Origin: Gorillibacterium timonense
GTDB lineage: Bacteria > Bacillota > Bacilli > Paenibacillales > NBRC-103111
Length of the DNA stretch: 64,000 bases
NCBI RefSeq assembly: GCF_001457415.1
Contig: NZ_LN881724.1
Location: 682,001-746,000, forward strand
Direction of reading: 5' to 3'
Shown piece after piece: positions 34,926 to 42,929 of this stretch. The translations under genes and the position numbers were made by a program. Under the pieces are notes generated by a model, which did not search any database, was not told where the DNA came from, and worked only from the letters and a program-made list of their open reading frames with translations. Numbering within the stretch: position 1 is the first letter of the stretch; each line of letters opens with the position of its first letter.

Positions 34926-36000
34926 TGTTCGTCTGGGACTTCGTCTTGTGTGCCATCTCATGATGAGCCTTGCTCTGCTTGCTTTAGCTATAGCGGGCGC
35001 TATCTCGCTAACGGAATGGATTATCCCGCATGAGGGTAACGCGCAAGATAATTTGGGGCTAAACAGCATGTTTATCCTTATCGGATGCTTTATGATCGGG
35101 TATGCCTGGTCCATCGGCAGGCCCCTCTTTTATTTGATTAGATGGATGAACCGTCTTGCCGCCGGAATATACACAGAGCCGGAGAAGCATCAGAGGATCT
35201 ACTCAAATCGAACGAAGAAACTTAAGAGGCCTTACCGCTTGTTTAAAGAGTTGTTTAACCAACTGCAATTCTTATCTGACGTTTTAGAGAGCAGCAAGCA
35301 AGAAAGAAATCGGGTAGACGATATGAAGAAGGAGTGGATGGCTGGCATTTCCCACGATTTAAAAACCCCGCTCACTTACATTAAAGGATATTCTTCCATG
35401 ATGCTCTCCCCTGACCATGACTGGACCGAAGAGGAGAAAACGGCATTTCTCATGGAGATCCAACAAAAGGCCAACCATATGGAGGATCTGATCGGGGATT
35501 TGAACTTATCTTTTCGATTGGATGAACAGCAACCTCCCCTCAAGAGAGAACAAACCGATCTGATCGAATTGGTTCGGCGAATCGTGGTTGATGTAACCAA
35601 TGATCCCCGTGCTGTCGGGTACAATCTATTCCTCGAAACGACAGAAGCGCATATCGAAACCGTACTGGACATCAAGCTGCTTCAACGAGCCCTGCACAAC
35701 TTGATCCTTAACGCCGTCCTTCACAATCCTCCAGGTACAAACGTGAACGTTCATATTAGGAAAACCACTCATCTGCATATTGTCATCGCGGATGATGGGG
35801 TAGGGATGGATGAAGCCGCATTAAGCCAATTGTTTACGAAGTATTTCCGCGGGACCTCGACCGATATCCTATCCGCGGGTACCGGACTCGGCATGGCCAT
35901 TGCCAAGCAGTTAGTGTTGGCGCACGGCGGGGAGATCGAGGCGACAAGCCGCCTACATGAAGGAACCTCTATAACCGTTAAGCTGCCGCTGCATAATTAA
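34915..36000 (+). CDS. Sensor histidine kinase (module 2)
   Basis: The 361-residue kinase has two transmembrane helices (about residues 12-31 and 50-68) separated by about 18 residues, so any extracytoplasmic sensor is minimal. The H-box is GISHDLKTPLTYIKG (His near 146), the N-box LNAVLHN with an Asn in LILNA, and the G-boxes DDGVGMDEAA and GTGLGMAIAKQ. It partners with the overlapping response regulator. The ABC transporter downstream is ABC-2 type, unlike the MacB type in module 1. Confidence 0.93.
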   Translation: MKGNVRLGLRLVCHLMMSLALLALAIAGAISLTEWIIPHEGNAQDNLGLNSMFILIGCFMIGYAWSIGRPLFYLIRWMNRLAAGIYTEPEKHQRIYSNRTKKLKRPYRLFKELFNQLQFLSDVLESSKQERNRVDDMKKEWMAGISHDLKTPLTYIKGYSSMMLSPDHDWTEEEKTAFLMEIQQKANHMEDLIGDLNLSFRLDEQQPPLKREQTDLIELVRRIVVDVTNDPRAVGYNLFLETTEAHIETVLDIKLLQRALHNLILNAVLHNPPGTNVNVHIRKTTHLHIVIADDGVGMDEAALSQLFTKYFRGTSTDILSAGTGLGMAIAKQLVLAHGGEIEATSRLHEGTSITVKLPLHN

Positions 36001-36017
36001 GCTGTGTTTTGTCCTCC

Positions 36018-36034
36018 GTTTACCTCGTGTTTAC
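36018..36034 (+). promoter_or_regulatory. 11-bp direct repeat, likely response-regulator operator (module 2)
   Basis: GTTTAC occurs at 36018 and 36029, exactly one helical turn apart, in the 90 bp between kinase and ABC ATPase. This mirrors the GTCAC array of module 1 in position and spacing but not in sequence. Confidence 0.5.
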
Positions 36035-36089
36035 TCCCATCCCTTATTCTGTTCCCTATAGACGATGAAACCTTCAAGGGGGCATGGGT

Positions 36090-36965
36090 ATGATTTTGGA
36101 GATAAACCAGATCAGCAAACAATACAAAGGAAACGTCCGGGCTCTACAAGACATTAACTTACAACTAAAGCCGGGAATAATCGGGTTGCTTGGGCCAAAC
36201 GGTGCCGGAAAATCCACCCTCATGCGCATTCTTGCGACGATCCTGCAACCCACGACCGGAACGGTTATCTGGAACGGGATCGATATTCGGAGGAACCCGG
36301 ATGAGCTGCGCCGCACACTGGGGTATTTGCCTCAGGATTTTGGCGTGTATCCCCATTTGAACGCGATCGAATTTTTGGAGTACGCTGCTGCCTTGAAGGG
36401 TCTTGGCGGTCGTCTGATGAAGGCCCGAATCCTGGAACTCCTCGAGCTACTCAATCTGCATCATGATCGGAAGCGGCCGCTCGGCGGCTTTTCCGGAGGA
36501 ATGCGGCAGCGGATTGGCATCGCACAGGCGCTCTTAAATGATCCGAAATTGCTCATCATCGATGAGCCCACCGTCGGGCTGGATCCGGAAGAGCGCATGC
36601 GGCTTCGCAACCTTCTGACGGACTTGTCTGGCGATCGGATCATCCTGTTTTCCACGCATATCATTTCGGACATTGAAGCGGTCTCCGACCAGATTGCGAT
36701 TATCACCAAGGGACGATTGCTTACCAAAGCGGATCCCGCCCTCCTCTTGCGCAAGGTGCAGGGAAGGGTGTGGTCGGTTACCATCCCGGACCAGGAAATC
36801 CAAGAAGCACGCATGAGATGGACCATTAGCGGAACCGTTCGGCGAGAGGATGGCTTGCAGCTTCGCATCGTCTCGGACAATCCGCCGCTTCCGCATGCGA
36901 TAGCCGTGCCCCCAAGCCTTGAAGATGCCTACTTGTATGTCCGGGCATTCCAGGAGGGCGCATAG
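36090..36965 (+). CDS. ABC-2 type transporter ATPase
   Basis: The 291-residue DrrA/CcmA-like ATPase has Walker A GPNGAGKST, LPQDFGVYPH for the Q-loop, signature GFSGGMRQRIGI, Walker B LLIIDEPTVGLDPEER and H-loop FSTHI. About 70 C-terminal residues form an extra domain seen in export-type ATPases. The start is ATG 36090, 7 nt after AAGGGGG; ATG 36084 would sit against that site. The permease begins 1 bp after the stop. Confidence 0.93.
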   Translation: MILEINQISKQYKGNVRALQDINLQLKPGIIGLLGPNGAGKSTLMRILATILQPTTGTVIWNGIDIRRNPDELRRTLGYLPQDFGVYPHLNAIEFLEYAAALKGLGGRLMKARILELLELLNLHHDRKRPLGGFSGGMRQRIGIAQALLNDPKLLIIDEPTVGLDPEERMRLRNLLTDLSGDRIILFSTHIISDIEAVSDQIAIITKGRLLTKADPALLLRKVQGRVWSVTIPDQEIQEARMRWTISGTVRREDGLQLRIVSDNPPLPHAIAVPPSLEDAYLYVRAFQEGA

Positions 36966-36966
36966 C

Positions 36967-38442
36967 GTGGGACTCCTCCGTACGAGTTATCCAGTTGCAC
37001 GAGCCGATCTGCTCGAACGAATCCGTCAATATTCGTTTCTGATCATGCTGGGAATCGCCATGATGGCCGCTTATTTCTTCGTCCCTCCTGCGGAAGCCGG
37101 GTATGTCACGCTGTATTTTGAGGAGTATCGCGGGGTTTATAACTCGGCTTGGATAGGCGGGTCCGTCGCGATCTCAACCACCTTGTTTTTGGGCTTGTTT
37201 GGCTTCTATTTGGTGAAGAACAGCATTCAGCGCGATGAGCGATCCGGAGTCGGTCAGCTCATCGCATCCACCTCCATAAAAAAACGGCACTACTTGATCG
37301 GCAAGTGGATGAGTAATTTTGCCGTCCTATCCATCATCGTCGGGGTCATCATTCTCGTCTCCATCATCATGCAGGTAGTCAGAGGAGAGGAGATGCGGAT
37401 TGAACTATGGCCGCTTGTATCTCCATTCTTGATTTTGGCGCTCCCCACGATGTCTGTTGTTGCGGCATTGGCTGTGCTGTTTGAAACCCGTCAAGCATGG
37501 AATGGCGGATGGGGCAATGCCCTTTATTTTGCTCTTTTTATTGCCTACGTTCTCGGTTCAAGTAACATGCCATTTGGTCCAACCATCATAATGTCATCTA
37601 TGGTAAAGGAGCTTGCTTCGATTCACCCGGGCTTTACTGGTTCCTCTAGTCTCGGCATTCTTGTTCTGGATGCCCCGCTAAAGTTGTTTGAATGGAACGG
37701 GGTGGAGTGGACCCCCGCAATTCTGCTCCAGCAATTGTCTCTCCTTCTTGTCGCCCTCTTGCTTCTTCTTGCAGCGGCTCTATTATTCCATGGATTTAGA
37801 AATTCGTCAGGGATGGAACGGCAGAGGCGCCAAAAATCCGCGGAAGGACTGGCCCTTGCAGAGCCGTCCATTGATCTGGATCATACTAGCGTCGATTTAG
37901 GAATTGACGATGGGCCGCTAGATTCTCATGCTTCTGTGTCTGTGTCTTCCCTTACTCCTGTGACCATCCGTCATTCCTTCTTGTCCCTCGTGTATGCCGA
38001 ATGGCGCTTGATGATGAAAAGCGCCTCTCTCGGCTGGTATACCGTCGCGGGTGCCCTGTTTGTCCTCTGTCTTTCTTTCCCCGTTTCGACCTCTCAATCG
38101 ATGATCTGGCCTTTGGCCTGGATATGGCCGTTGGTGCTCTGGTCTGGAATGGGATGTCGGGAGACCCGTTACCAAACCCAATATCTAGTCGCTTCAAGCC
38201 CGCGTTATGCTACTCGTCAGTTATTGGCCGTGTGGGGTTCCGGTTTTGTGCTGGCTTGCCTTTCAGGGGGCGGCATGGCCCTTCGAATGATATTCGAAGG
38301 AGATATGGCGCATTTCATGGATTGGAGCTCTGCGGTTCTCCTCATTCCCAGTCTCTCTCTCGCGTCCGGGGTGCTGACCAAGTCCAATCGCACCTTCGAG
38401 GTTCTCTACATGATCATTTGGTACTTGGGTCCGCTAAATTAA
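36967..38442 (+). CDS. ABC-2 type permease, truncated by in-frame stop
   Basis: The 491-residue multispanning protein has helices near residues 21-37, 56-78, 110-135, 145-165, 180-197, 256-280 and several after about 345. A polar loop separates two halves. It pairs with the upstream ATPase. The product stops at IIWYLGPLN, then TAA at 38440-38442, and the same frame resumes directly with 45 more codons including a final transmembrane helix. Related permeases continue at this point, so the stop looks like a nonsense mutation (one base from AAA). GTG 36967 is the start, with coupling to the ATPase. Function may be impaired. Confidence 0.8.
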   Translation: MGLLRTSYPVARADLLERIRQYSFLIMLGIAMMAAYFFVPPAEAGYVTLYFEEYRGVYNSAWIGGSVAISTTLFLGLFGFYLVKNSIQRDERSGVGQLIASTSIKKRHYLIGKWMSNFAVLSIIVGVIILVSIIMQVVRGEEMRIELWPLVSPFLILALPTMSVVAALAVLFETRQAWNGGWGNALYFALFIAYVLGSSNMPFGPTIIMSSMVKELASIHPGFTGSSSLGILVLDAPLKLFEWNGVEWTPAILLQQLSLLLVALLLLLAAALLFHGFRNSSGMERQRRQKSAEGLALAEPSIDLDHTSVDLGIDDGPLDSHASVSVSSLTPVTIRHSFLSLVYAEWRLMMKSASLGWYTVAGALFVLCLSFPVSTSQSMIWPLAWIWPLVLWSGMGCRETRYQTQYLVASSPRYATRQLLAVWGSGFVLACLSGGGMALRMIFEGDMAHFMDWSSAVLLIPSLSLASGVLTKSNRTFEVLYMIIWYLGPLN

Positions 38443-38580
38443 ATGCCTTTTCTCGATTTTCTGGGCACAAAGGTGGCGGAGGGAAGCTCCTTGATGATGA
38501 ATGCCATTTATACAGGAATCAGCGTGGGGTTGGTGACGATCAGTTACCTGTCCAGGAAACGGATCGCACAGGATTCATAG
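38443..38580 (+). pseudogene. Separated C-terminal end of the ABC permease
   Basis: In frame with the preceding gene after its TAA, this encodes MPFLDFLGTKVAEGSS, then a transmembrane helix (AIYTGISVGLVTISYL) and a basic end RKRIAQDS. No ribosome site precedes its ATG, so it is probably untranslated unless the stop is read through. Confidence 0.65.
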
Positions 38581-38617
38581 CGGACGGAACTGCATAATAA
38601 TCTTTCCCGGCGGGAGC

Positions 38618-38857
38618 ATGGATATGAAATCCAAATCATTACTCGGCAGAATGAAAAGGACTGCGCTTCTTGGAATAGCAGCAGGCGTGTTTTTCTTTAT
38701 CCTCACGCAGGCAGGGGTTGAGATCCCGATTGTGGTCGGAACAACCTCGTATGAAGGGATGAGATCGTCTCTTCTCCTGCTGATCGGTTTCCCAATCGTA
38801 ATCAGTCTCGTTGGGTTTGTTGTTTCACTCTTCCTCTCTATGCCAGGTAAAAAATAG
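38618..38857 (+). CDS. Small two-helix membrane protein
   Basis: Not recognised. The 79-residue protein has two transmembrane helices (about residues 15-33 and 50-72) and basic ends. It follows the module 2 ABC genes by 37 bp and shares their terminator, so it may be an accessory subunit of that transporter. ATG 38618 or 38624 could start it; a GCGGGAG ribosome site lies 3 or 9 nt upstream respectively. Confidence 0.6.
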   Translation: MDMKSKSLLGRMKRTALLGIAAGVFFFILTQAGVEIPIVVGTTSYEGMRSSLLLLIGFPIVISLVGFVVSLFLSMPGKK

Positions 38858-38896
38858 TCTTTCATGGAAGAGGGTAGAGCTAGACGTCAAAACCAA

Positions 38897-38936
38897 GGAG
38901 CTAAGCGAGATCAAGTCGCTTAGCTCCCCGGTTTTT
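38897..38936. terminator. Terminator between convergent units
   Basis: GGAGCTAAGCGA pairs perfectly with TCGCTTAGCTCC (12 bp, 7-nt loop), followed by CCGGTTTTT on the plus strand. The minus side has a shorter T-run, so it may also serve manC. Confidence 0.85.
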
Positions 38937-38953
38937 CTGTATGCCATCCATTT

Positions 38954-40372
38954 TTATTGTTGAGGATGCTCTAAAGGTTGCCGCAGCGCATGGCTATCGT
39001 TCTCCGAAGAGCGTCGGTGAATCTCCAACCCGATGAGATCCGTCTTCGCCTCTATGGAATGGGCGGCCCCGCGAGGAATCCGAAAGGCATCTCCCGTTTT
39101 TAGCAGCAAGGGCTCGCCGTCAATGGAGAGCTCCCCCCGTCCAGCTAGAACAATAAGCAATTCTTCGGCGCTCTCATGCGCATGCACGCCTGTGCTGTGG
39201 CCCTGCTTCATTTCGATCTTGCTCGTTACCGTAACGTCAGGTGCATCGGGATGGCCGGTCGTGATGATGTCCAGGGTGCATCGGGTTCCCCACCGCTTTT
39301 CCTCAAAGCGGATTTCCGGCTTCGTTCCGGCCAGATACGATTTGATCCGGCTTGCTTCTTCCTTGGCCGCTACGAGAATACCATCCGCGCTTGCCGCTAC
39401 GATCGCATCGGATAAGCCGATGACTTGAATGGGAACCGCAAGCTCGTTCACGATATGGGTGTTCCGGCTGTCAGAGGACACTTGGCCCGCTCCTACCGTC
39501 ACCGAACCGAGATGTGTGGCGAAGGTTGACCAGCTTCCCAAGTCCTCCCAAGCCCCGCTGTAAGGGAGAACGGCTGCGGAATCCGTTCGCTCGACGACTT
39601 CTTGATCGAAGCTCTTTTCCGGAAGGTTGGGGTAACGCGCGAGAAGCTCATCGAAATCCGTAGGGAGACCTCTGTCTCGAAGGCAGGACAGCACAAAGCC
39701 AAGTGTAAAAGCGAACACACCACAGTTCCACAAAGCTCCCTTGGCAATCAATTCCCGAGCGACGTTCTCCTCCGGCTTTTCGGCAAAAGAAGCAATGGGA
39801 AGAGCGCGTCCCGAGCCTTCTGGCAGCTTGTGACCGACATTCTTCTCCCCTTTAAGGTTCGGAGTGGCTGCTCCCGAATTCTGCGGAACGATGTATCCGA
39901 ATTGCGAGGAAGGACCGGTAGGCTTTGTCCCGATGAGAACAAGCTTGGCTCCCGTTTCGGACAGGGTAGTCGACGCGGTTCGAACCAGCTCGAAGAAAGC
40001 CGCATCCACATAGGAATCCACCGGGAGCACGCACAGGGGCTCCTCCGGTCCCACTCCAAGACGGGAATGATAATAGCTTGCAGCAAGCGCGATCGCTGTG
40101 AAGGTACCACGCTTGAGAGGTTCGCTGAGAATGGGGATCGCATCGCCGACATGAGCGCGGGTAATCTCCACTTGACTTTCATGCGTCAAAATGACGGCAT
40201 CCTTCAGAAGACTCGCCGCTTCCAGTTGGCGGCAGATCCGTTGGATCATCGATTCTCTATCCCTATCCGCCTGATCGCGCTGGAGCAGCCTCAGGTAGGC
40301 TTTGGACCGGATTTCATTCGACAAGGGCCACAACCGCTTGCCCGAACCGCCTGACAGCAATACAACACGCAA
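38954..40372 (-). CDS. manC: Mannose-1-phosphate guanylyltransferase / mannose-6-phosphate isomerase
   Basis: The 472-residue type II PMI-GMP protein has the nucleotidyltransferase signature LSGGSGKRLWPLSNEIRSK at the N-terminus, the sugar-binding FAEKPEEN and a C-terminal cupin isomerase domain (GHSTGVHAHESAEELLIVLA, GDAFRIPRGAAHSIEA). It should make GDP-mannose from mannose 1-phosphate and GTP for polysaccharide synthesis, and possibly interconvert fructose and mannose 6-phosphates. The start is TTG 40372 after AGGGGGC; a TTG at 40393 has no ribosome site. It is the third gene of a minus-strand glycan operon. Confidence 0.88.
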   Translation of the reverse strand: MRVVLLSGGSGKRLWPLSNEIRSKAYLRLLQRDQADRDRESMIQRICRQLEAASLLKDAVILTHESQVEITRAHVGDAIPILSEPLKRGTFTAIALAASYYHSRLGVGPEEPLCVLPVDSYVDAAFFELVRTASTTLSETGAKLVLIGTKPTGPSSQFGYIVPQNSGAATPNLKGEKNVGHKLPEGSGRALPIASFAEKPEENVARELIAKGALWNCGVFAFTLGFVLSCLRDRGLPTDFDELLARYPNLPEKSFDQEVVERTDSAAVLPYSGAWEDLGSWSTFATHLGSVTVGAGQVSSDSRNTHIVNELAVPIQVIGLSDAIVAASADGILVAAKEEASRIKSYLAGTKPEIRFEEKRWGTRCTLDIITTGHPDAPDVTVTSKIEMKQGHSTGVHAHESAEELLIVLAGRGELSIDGEPLLLKTGDAFRIPRGAAHSIEAKTDLIGLEIHRRSSENDSHALRQPLEHPQQ

Positions 40373-40502
40373 GAAACCGCCCCCTGTTAACAAAACATGT
40401 AGTTTTCATGATGAAATAGGGTATGACCAAGGGGGGGGAAACGAGCGGGCCGGACTGGGCACACGCCGCGAATATTGCCGAAATCCGCACCTGGCGGCAG
40501 GG

Positions 40503-41636
40503 CTACCGCTTGGAGGTCCCCTTTTCCAGCACCTGCTCGATCGCCTTCTTCAAGGAGCTGCCTGCGCGTGCCCAAGTCAGCTTGGCGACATCCGCTCGGC
40601 CGCGCTTGCCCTTCTCCCGACATAGCGCCGGGTTGCGAAAGGCCGCCCTCATCTGCTTGCGCAGGCTGGCAATGCTCGGCTCGGCCCAGCGCTGACCCGG
40701 CTGTGCGAACAGCGCTCGGAATCGAAATGCGATGGCGTGCTTGCTGTTCATCGAAACACCCGGGTTTTGCAAGTTGTAATCGACAAGGAAGGAATTCCCC
40801 GAATGGAGAAAGTCCATATGCCCGCCCCAACCGGTCGCAATAACCGGAACGCCGCTTGCCAGCGCCTCCAGAAACGGCAGGCCTACACCTTCGCCCCTTG
40901 TTGGCAGGACAAAGGCATTCGCGCGCGCGTACAGACCTTTGAGCTGTGTATCGTCCAGGCGGCGACCGATGACGACGAGAGGAGCGGTTTTGCGGCCGCG
41001 GAGACCGAGCACCGATTTGTACGCCTCGATCTTGCGTCGGATTGAGGCCTCGTTGTCTCCCGCAAATCCGCTTGTTTTGATGACGAGCAGAACCGGGTCG
41101 TTCGGTTTGAACTCTTCCCAATAGGCGCGCAGCAAGGCTTCGGGGTTTTTACGGTGCTGGAAGGTGAAGACGGAGAGAAAGACGAATTTGCCTCCATCTC
41201 CGGGAAGACGAGTCTTCGAGTTGCCCGGCTTGTAACGGCTGGCGTTAACACCATGAGAGACGATGTAAATGGGGACTTTGACTCCGCTTGCGATCAGGGC
41301 GCGTCGGTTCTGCTGGGAAGGCACGCAGATCGCATCAAACTTGTTCATGTTCGGACGCCAATGCCGCGGAATGAGGGTTGTCTCCCACACGGTGTTCAGG
41401 ATGATCCGGTCGAAGCGTTTGCGTTCCTGATTGAGGTTGATTTTGTGCGGAGAGTGATGAAAGACAAGGACCTTACGATCCGACTTTGAGCCTGAGAGAG
41501 GGACACTCCTGCCGTTCGCCGTTGCATGTACGCGGACTCCTTGGCCCCGCAGAGCTGACACATATTCCCGGCTGGCGTTCCCGAGTCCGGATAAGCGACC
41601 AACCGGACCACTCCAGACTACTTGGTACGGCTTCAT
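40503..41636 (-). CDS. GT4-family glycosyltransferase
   Basis: The 377-residue GT-B enzyme has an N-terminal acceptor domain (GPVGRLSGLGNASREYVSAL, FHHSPHKINLN) and a donor domain with FTFQHRKNPEALLRA and the E-x7-E region EGVGLPFLEALASGVPVIAT. It likely uses a nucleotide sugar, possibly the GDP-mannose made by manC. ATG 41636 has AAGGGAG upstream and overlaps the previous gene by 4 bp. A run of eight G (40431-40438) lies in the 130-bp gap to manC. Confidence 0.92.
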   Translation of the reverse strand: MKPYQVVWSGPVGRLSGLGNASREYVSALRGQGVRVHATANGRSVPLSGSKSDRKVLVFHHSPHKINLNQERKRFDRIILNTVWETTLIPRHWRPNMNKFDAICVPSQQNRRALIASGVKVPIYIVSHGVNASRYKPGNSKTRLPGDGGKFVFLSVFTFQHRKNPEALLRAYWEEFKPNDPVLLVIKTSGFAGDNEASIRRKIEAYKSVLGLRGRKTAPLVVIGRRLDDTQLKGLYARANAFVLPTRGEGVGLPFLEALASGVPVIATGWGGHMDFLHSGNSFLVDYNLQNPGVSMNSKHAIAFRFRALFAQPGQRWAEPSIASLRKQMRAAFRNPALCREKGKRGRADVAKLTWARAGSSLKKAIEQVLEKGTSKR

Positions 41637-42448
41637 TTCTTTACTCCCTTTCTTCTGATTTGGTAGCCGCCGCGTTTGTGAAAGGACACCGAACGATAGC
41701 GCTCCGCGAGACGCCGCCAATCTGCGGATGCAAGTCGGGAGGGATAGCCGGACAGCGCTCGGTTGAGGGTGGGGCGGCGGATCAGCTTGCCGGGGGCTAG
41801 GGAATGAAGGTAGTGGCCGTAGGTTTCATATTCGGAGAAGCCGAACATCTTTGTCTTGTCTGTCTTCCGGATGATAGCCTGATACCAAACAAGTCCGGTA
41901 TGCGCCTTAATGGCCTTCTTAAGGTCCGCCAGCCGGCTTTTCTTAAAGAGCATGTAATGAGCTACAAAGGAACCGGGGGCTTGCGGCTTTTTGCCAAGGA
42001 GCCGGCGGTGGGCGTTGCGGTATTCGGGCTGGGTCCAATTGCGGCTGAACATGACGGTTTTGCCGTCTTGGATAAAGGTATGCGGTCGCAGAAGCACAGT
42101 ATCGGCATCGATGACGAGATAATGCTCGGATTTGGACACGTTGTCCCCCGCCAGCTTGAGCAACTGCTGATAAAGCCAGCCGGAGCGCTCGAAGCGGGCG
42201 GACCGGTAATGGATGTCTTTTTTACGAATGGGGAGCAGAGTATCCTCGTGGACAAAATGGCAGCCATTTTCCCGACACAATGCGCGAATGCGGCTGCTTT
42301 CCGGAGAGACGATATGGATCGTTCGGATCGGATGACGGACCTGCTTGCGGAGCGCATCGATGACATGGGGCAAGGTAGGCAAATCCTTCTCAATAGCCGG
42401 GATGAGCACGTCGATGATAGGCAAGCTTTCGGATGATTTCTTTTTCAC
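41633..42448 (-). CDS. DUF6492-like putative glycosyltransferase
   Basis: The 271-residue protein opens with IIDVLIPAIEKDLPTLPHVI and carries HYLVIDADTVLL, a D-x-D motif typical of GT-A metal/nucleotide-sugar sites. Its overall pattern resembles DUF6492 proteins found in polysaccharide loci. GTG 42448 follows CAGGAG. It is the first gene of the operon; the GT4 start overlaps its stop. Confidence 0.78.
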   Translation of the reverse strand: MKKKSSESLPIIDVLIPAIEKDLPTLPHVIDALRKQVRHPIRTIHIVSPESSRIRALCRENGCHFVHEDTLLPIRKKDIHYRSARFERSGWLYQQLLKLAGDNVSKSEHYLVIDADTVLLRPHTFIQDGKTVMFSRNWTQPEYRNAHRRLLGKKPQAPGSFVAHYMLFKKSRLADLKKAIKAHTGLVWYQAIIRKTDKTKMFGFSEYETYGHYLHSLAPGKLIRRPTLNRALSGYPSRLASADWRRLAERYRSVSFHKRGGYQIRRKGVKK

Positions 42449-42553
42449 GGGGAAGTCACTCCTGTCGGACGCTCGTTGTGAGTAAGATATGAGAGTGACA
42501 TGGAAAGGGAATGGGCCAAGGGCAGATGCAAAGCTTATACATTCAAGGGAATT

Positions 42554-42568
42554 TTATACGAGGTATAA
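42554..42568. repeat. Short inverted repeat in AT-rich intergenic region
   Basis: TTATAC-GAG-GTATAA is a perfect 6-3-6 inverted repeat in the 250-bp gap between the glycan operon and the AT-rich island. A second palindrome, GTAATATTAC, lies at 42683-42692. Either could be an operator; nothing else is seen in the gap. Confidence 0.35.
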
Positions 42569-42698
42569 CCCGAATAAGAGTGTGATATATTCTCCAGGTT
42601 TATGTTTTTATCATTAATTCATCGGACAAAATAAAGATTTTGCCATATCATTAATAAATGACATATTAATATTGACTAACCTGTAATATTACTTCACA

Positions 42699-42929
42699 AT
42701 GGAGTTGTTTCAGGTAAAATTCATGGTTTATGGAATCAGGTACAAAATAAGAACTGGCACTTCAATAATGATAAAATGTGAAAAAGTTTTATCGAAACCA
42801 TATATATTGAATATGGACGATGGGAATTTCTCTGATTGCCTGACTCGTTTTCTTGCTGTCTTTGCTCTCGTAGTTAGCCAAATTTTATCTTGGTTGGACA
42901 TAAGCGCTGAAGAAAAGGTGTTGAAATGA
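42699..42929 (+). CDS. Small hydrophobic ORF coupled to ABC exporter
   Basis: Not recognised. The 76-residue frame ends with a 20-residue hydrophobic segment (FLAVFALVVSQILSWL) and an acidic-basic tail, and its stop overlaps the exporter start by 4 bp (ATGA). None of its ATGs (42699, 42723, 42768, 42813) has a strong ribosome site. The 38-residue product from 42813 (MDDGNFSDCLTRF onward) would have one Cys and a membrane-length helix. It could be an exported peptide, a membrane partner of the exporter, or only a leader. Base composition is AT-rich like the exporter and unlike the neighbours. Confidence 0.45.
   Translation: MELFQVKFMVYGIRYKIRTGTSIMIKCEKVLSKPYILNMDDGNFSDCLTRFLAVFALVVSQILSWLDISAEEKVLK

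Noticed and set aside
40431..40438. Eight-G run as a phase-variation switch for the GT4 gene
   Set aside because: It lies downstream of the GT4 stop and outside the manC frame, so slippage would not change either protein.
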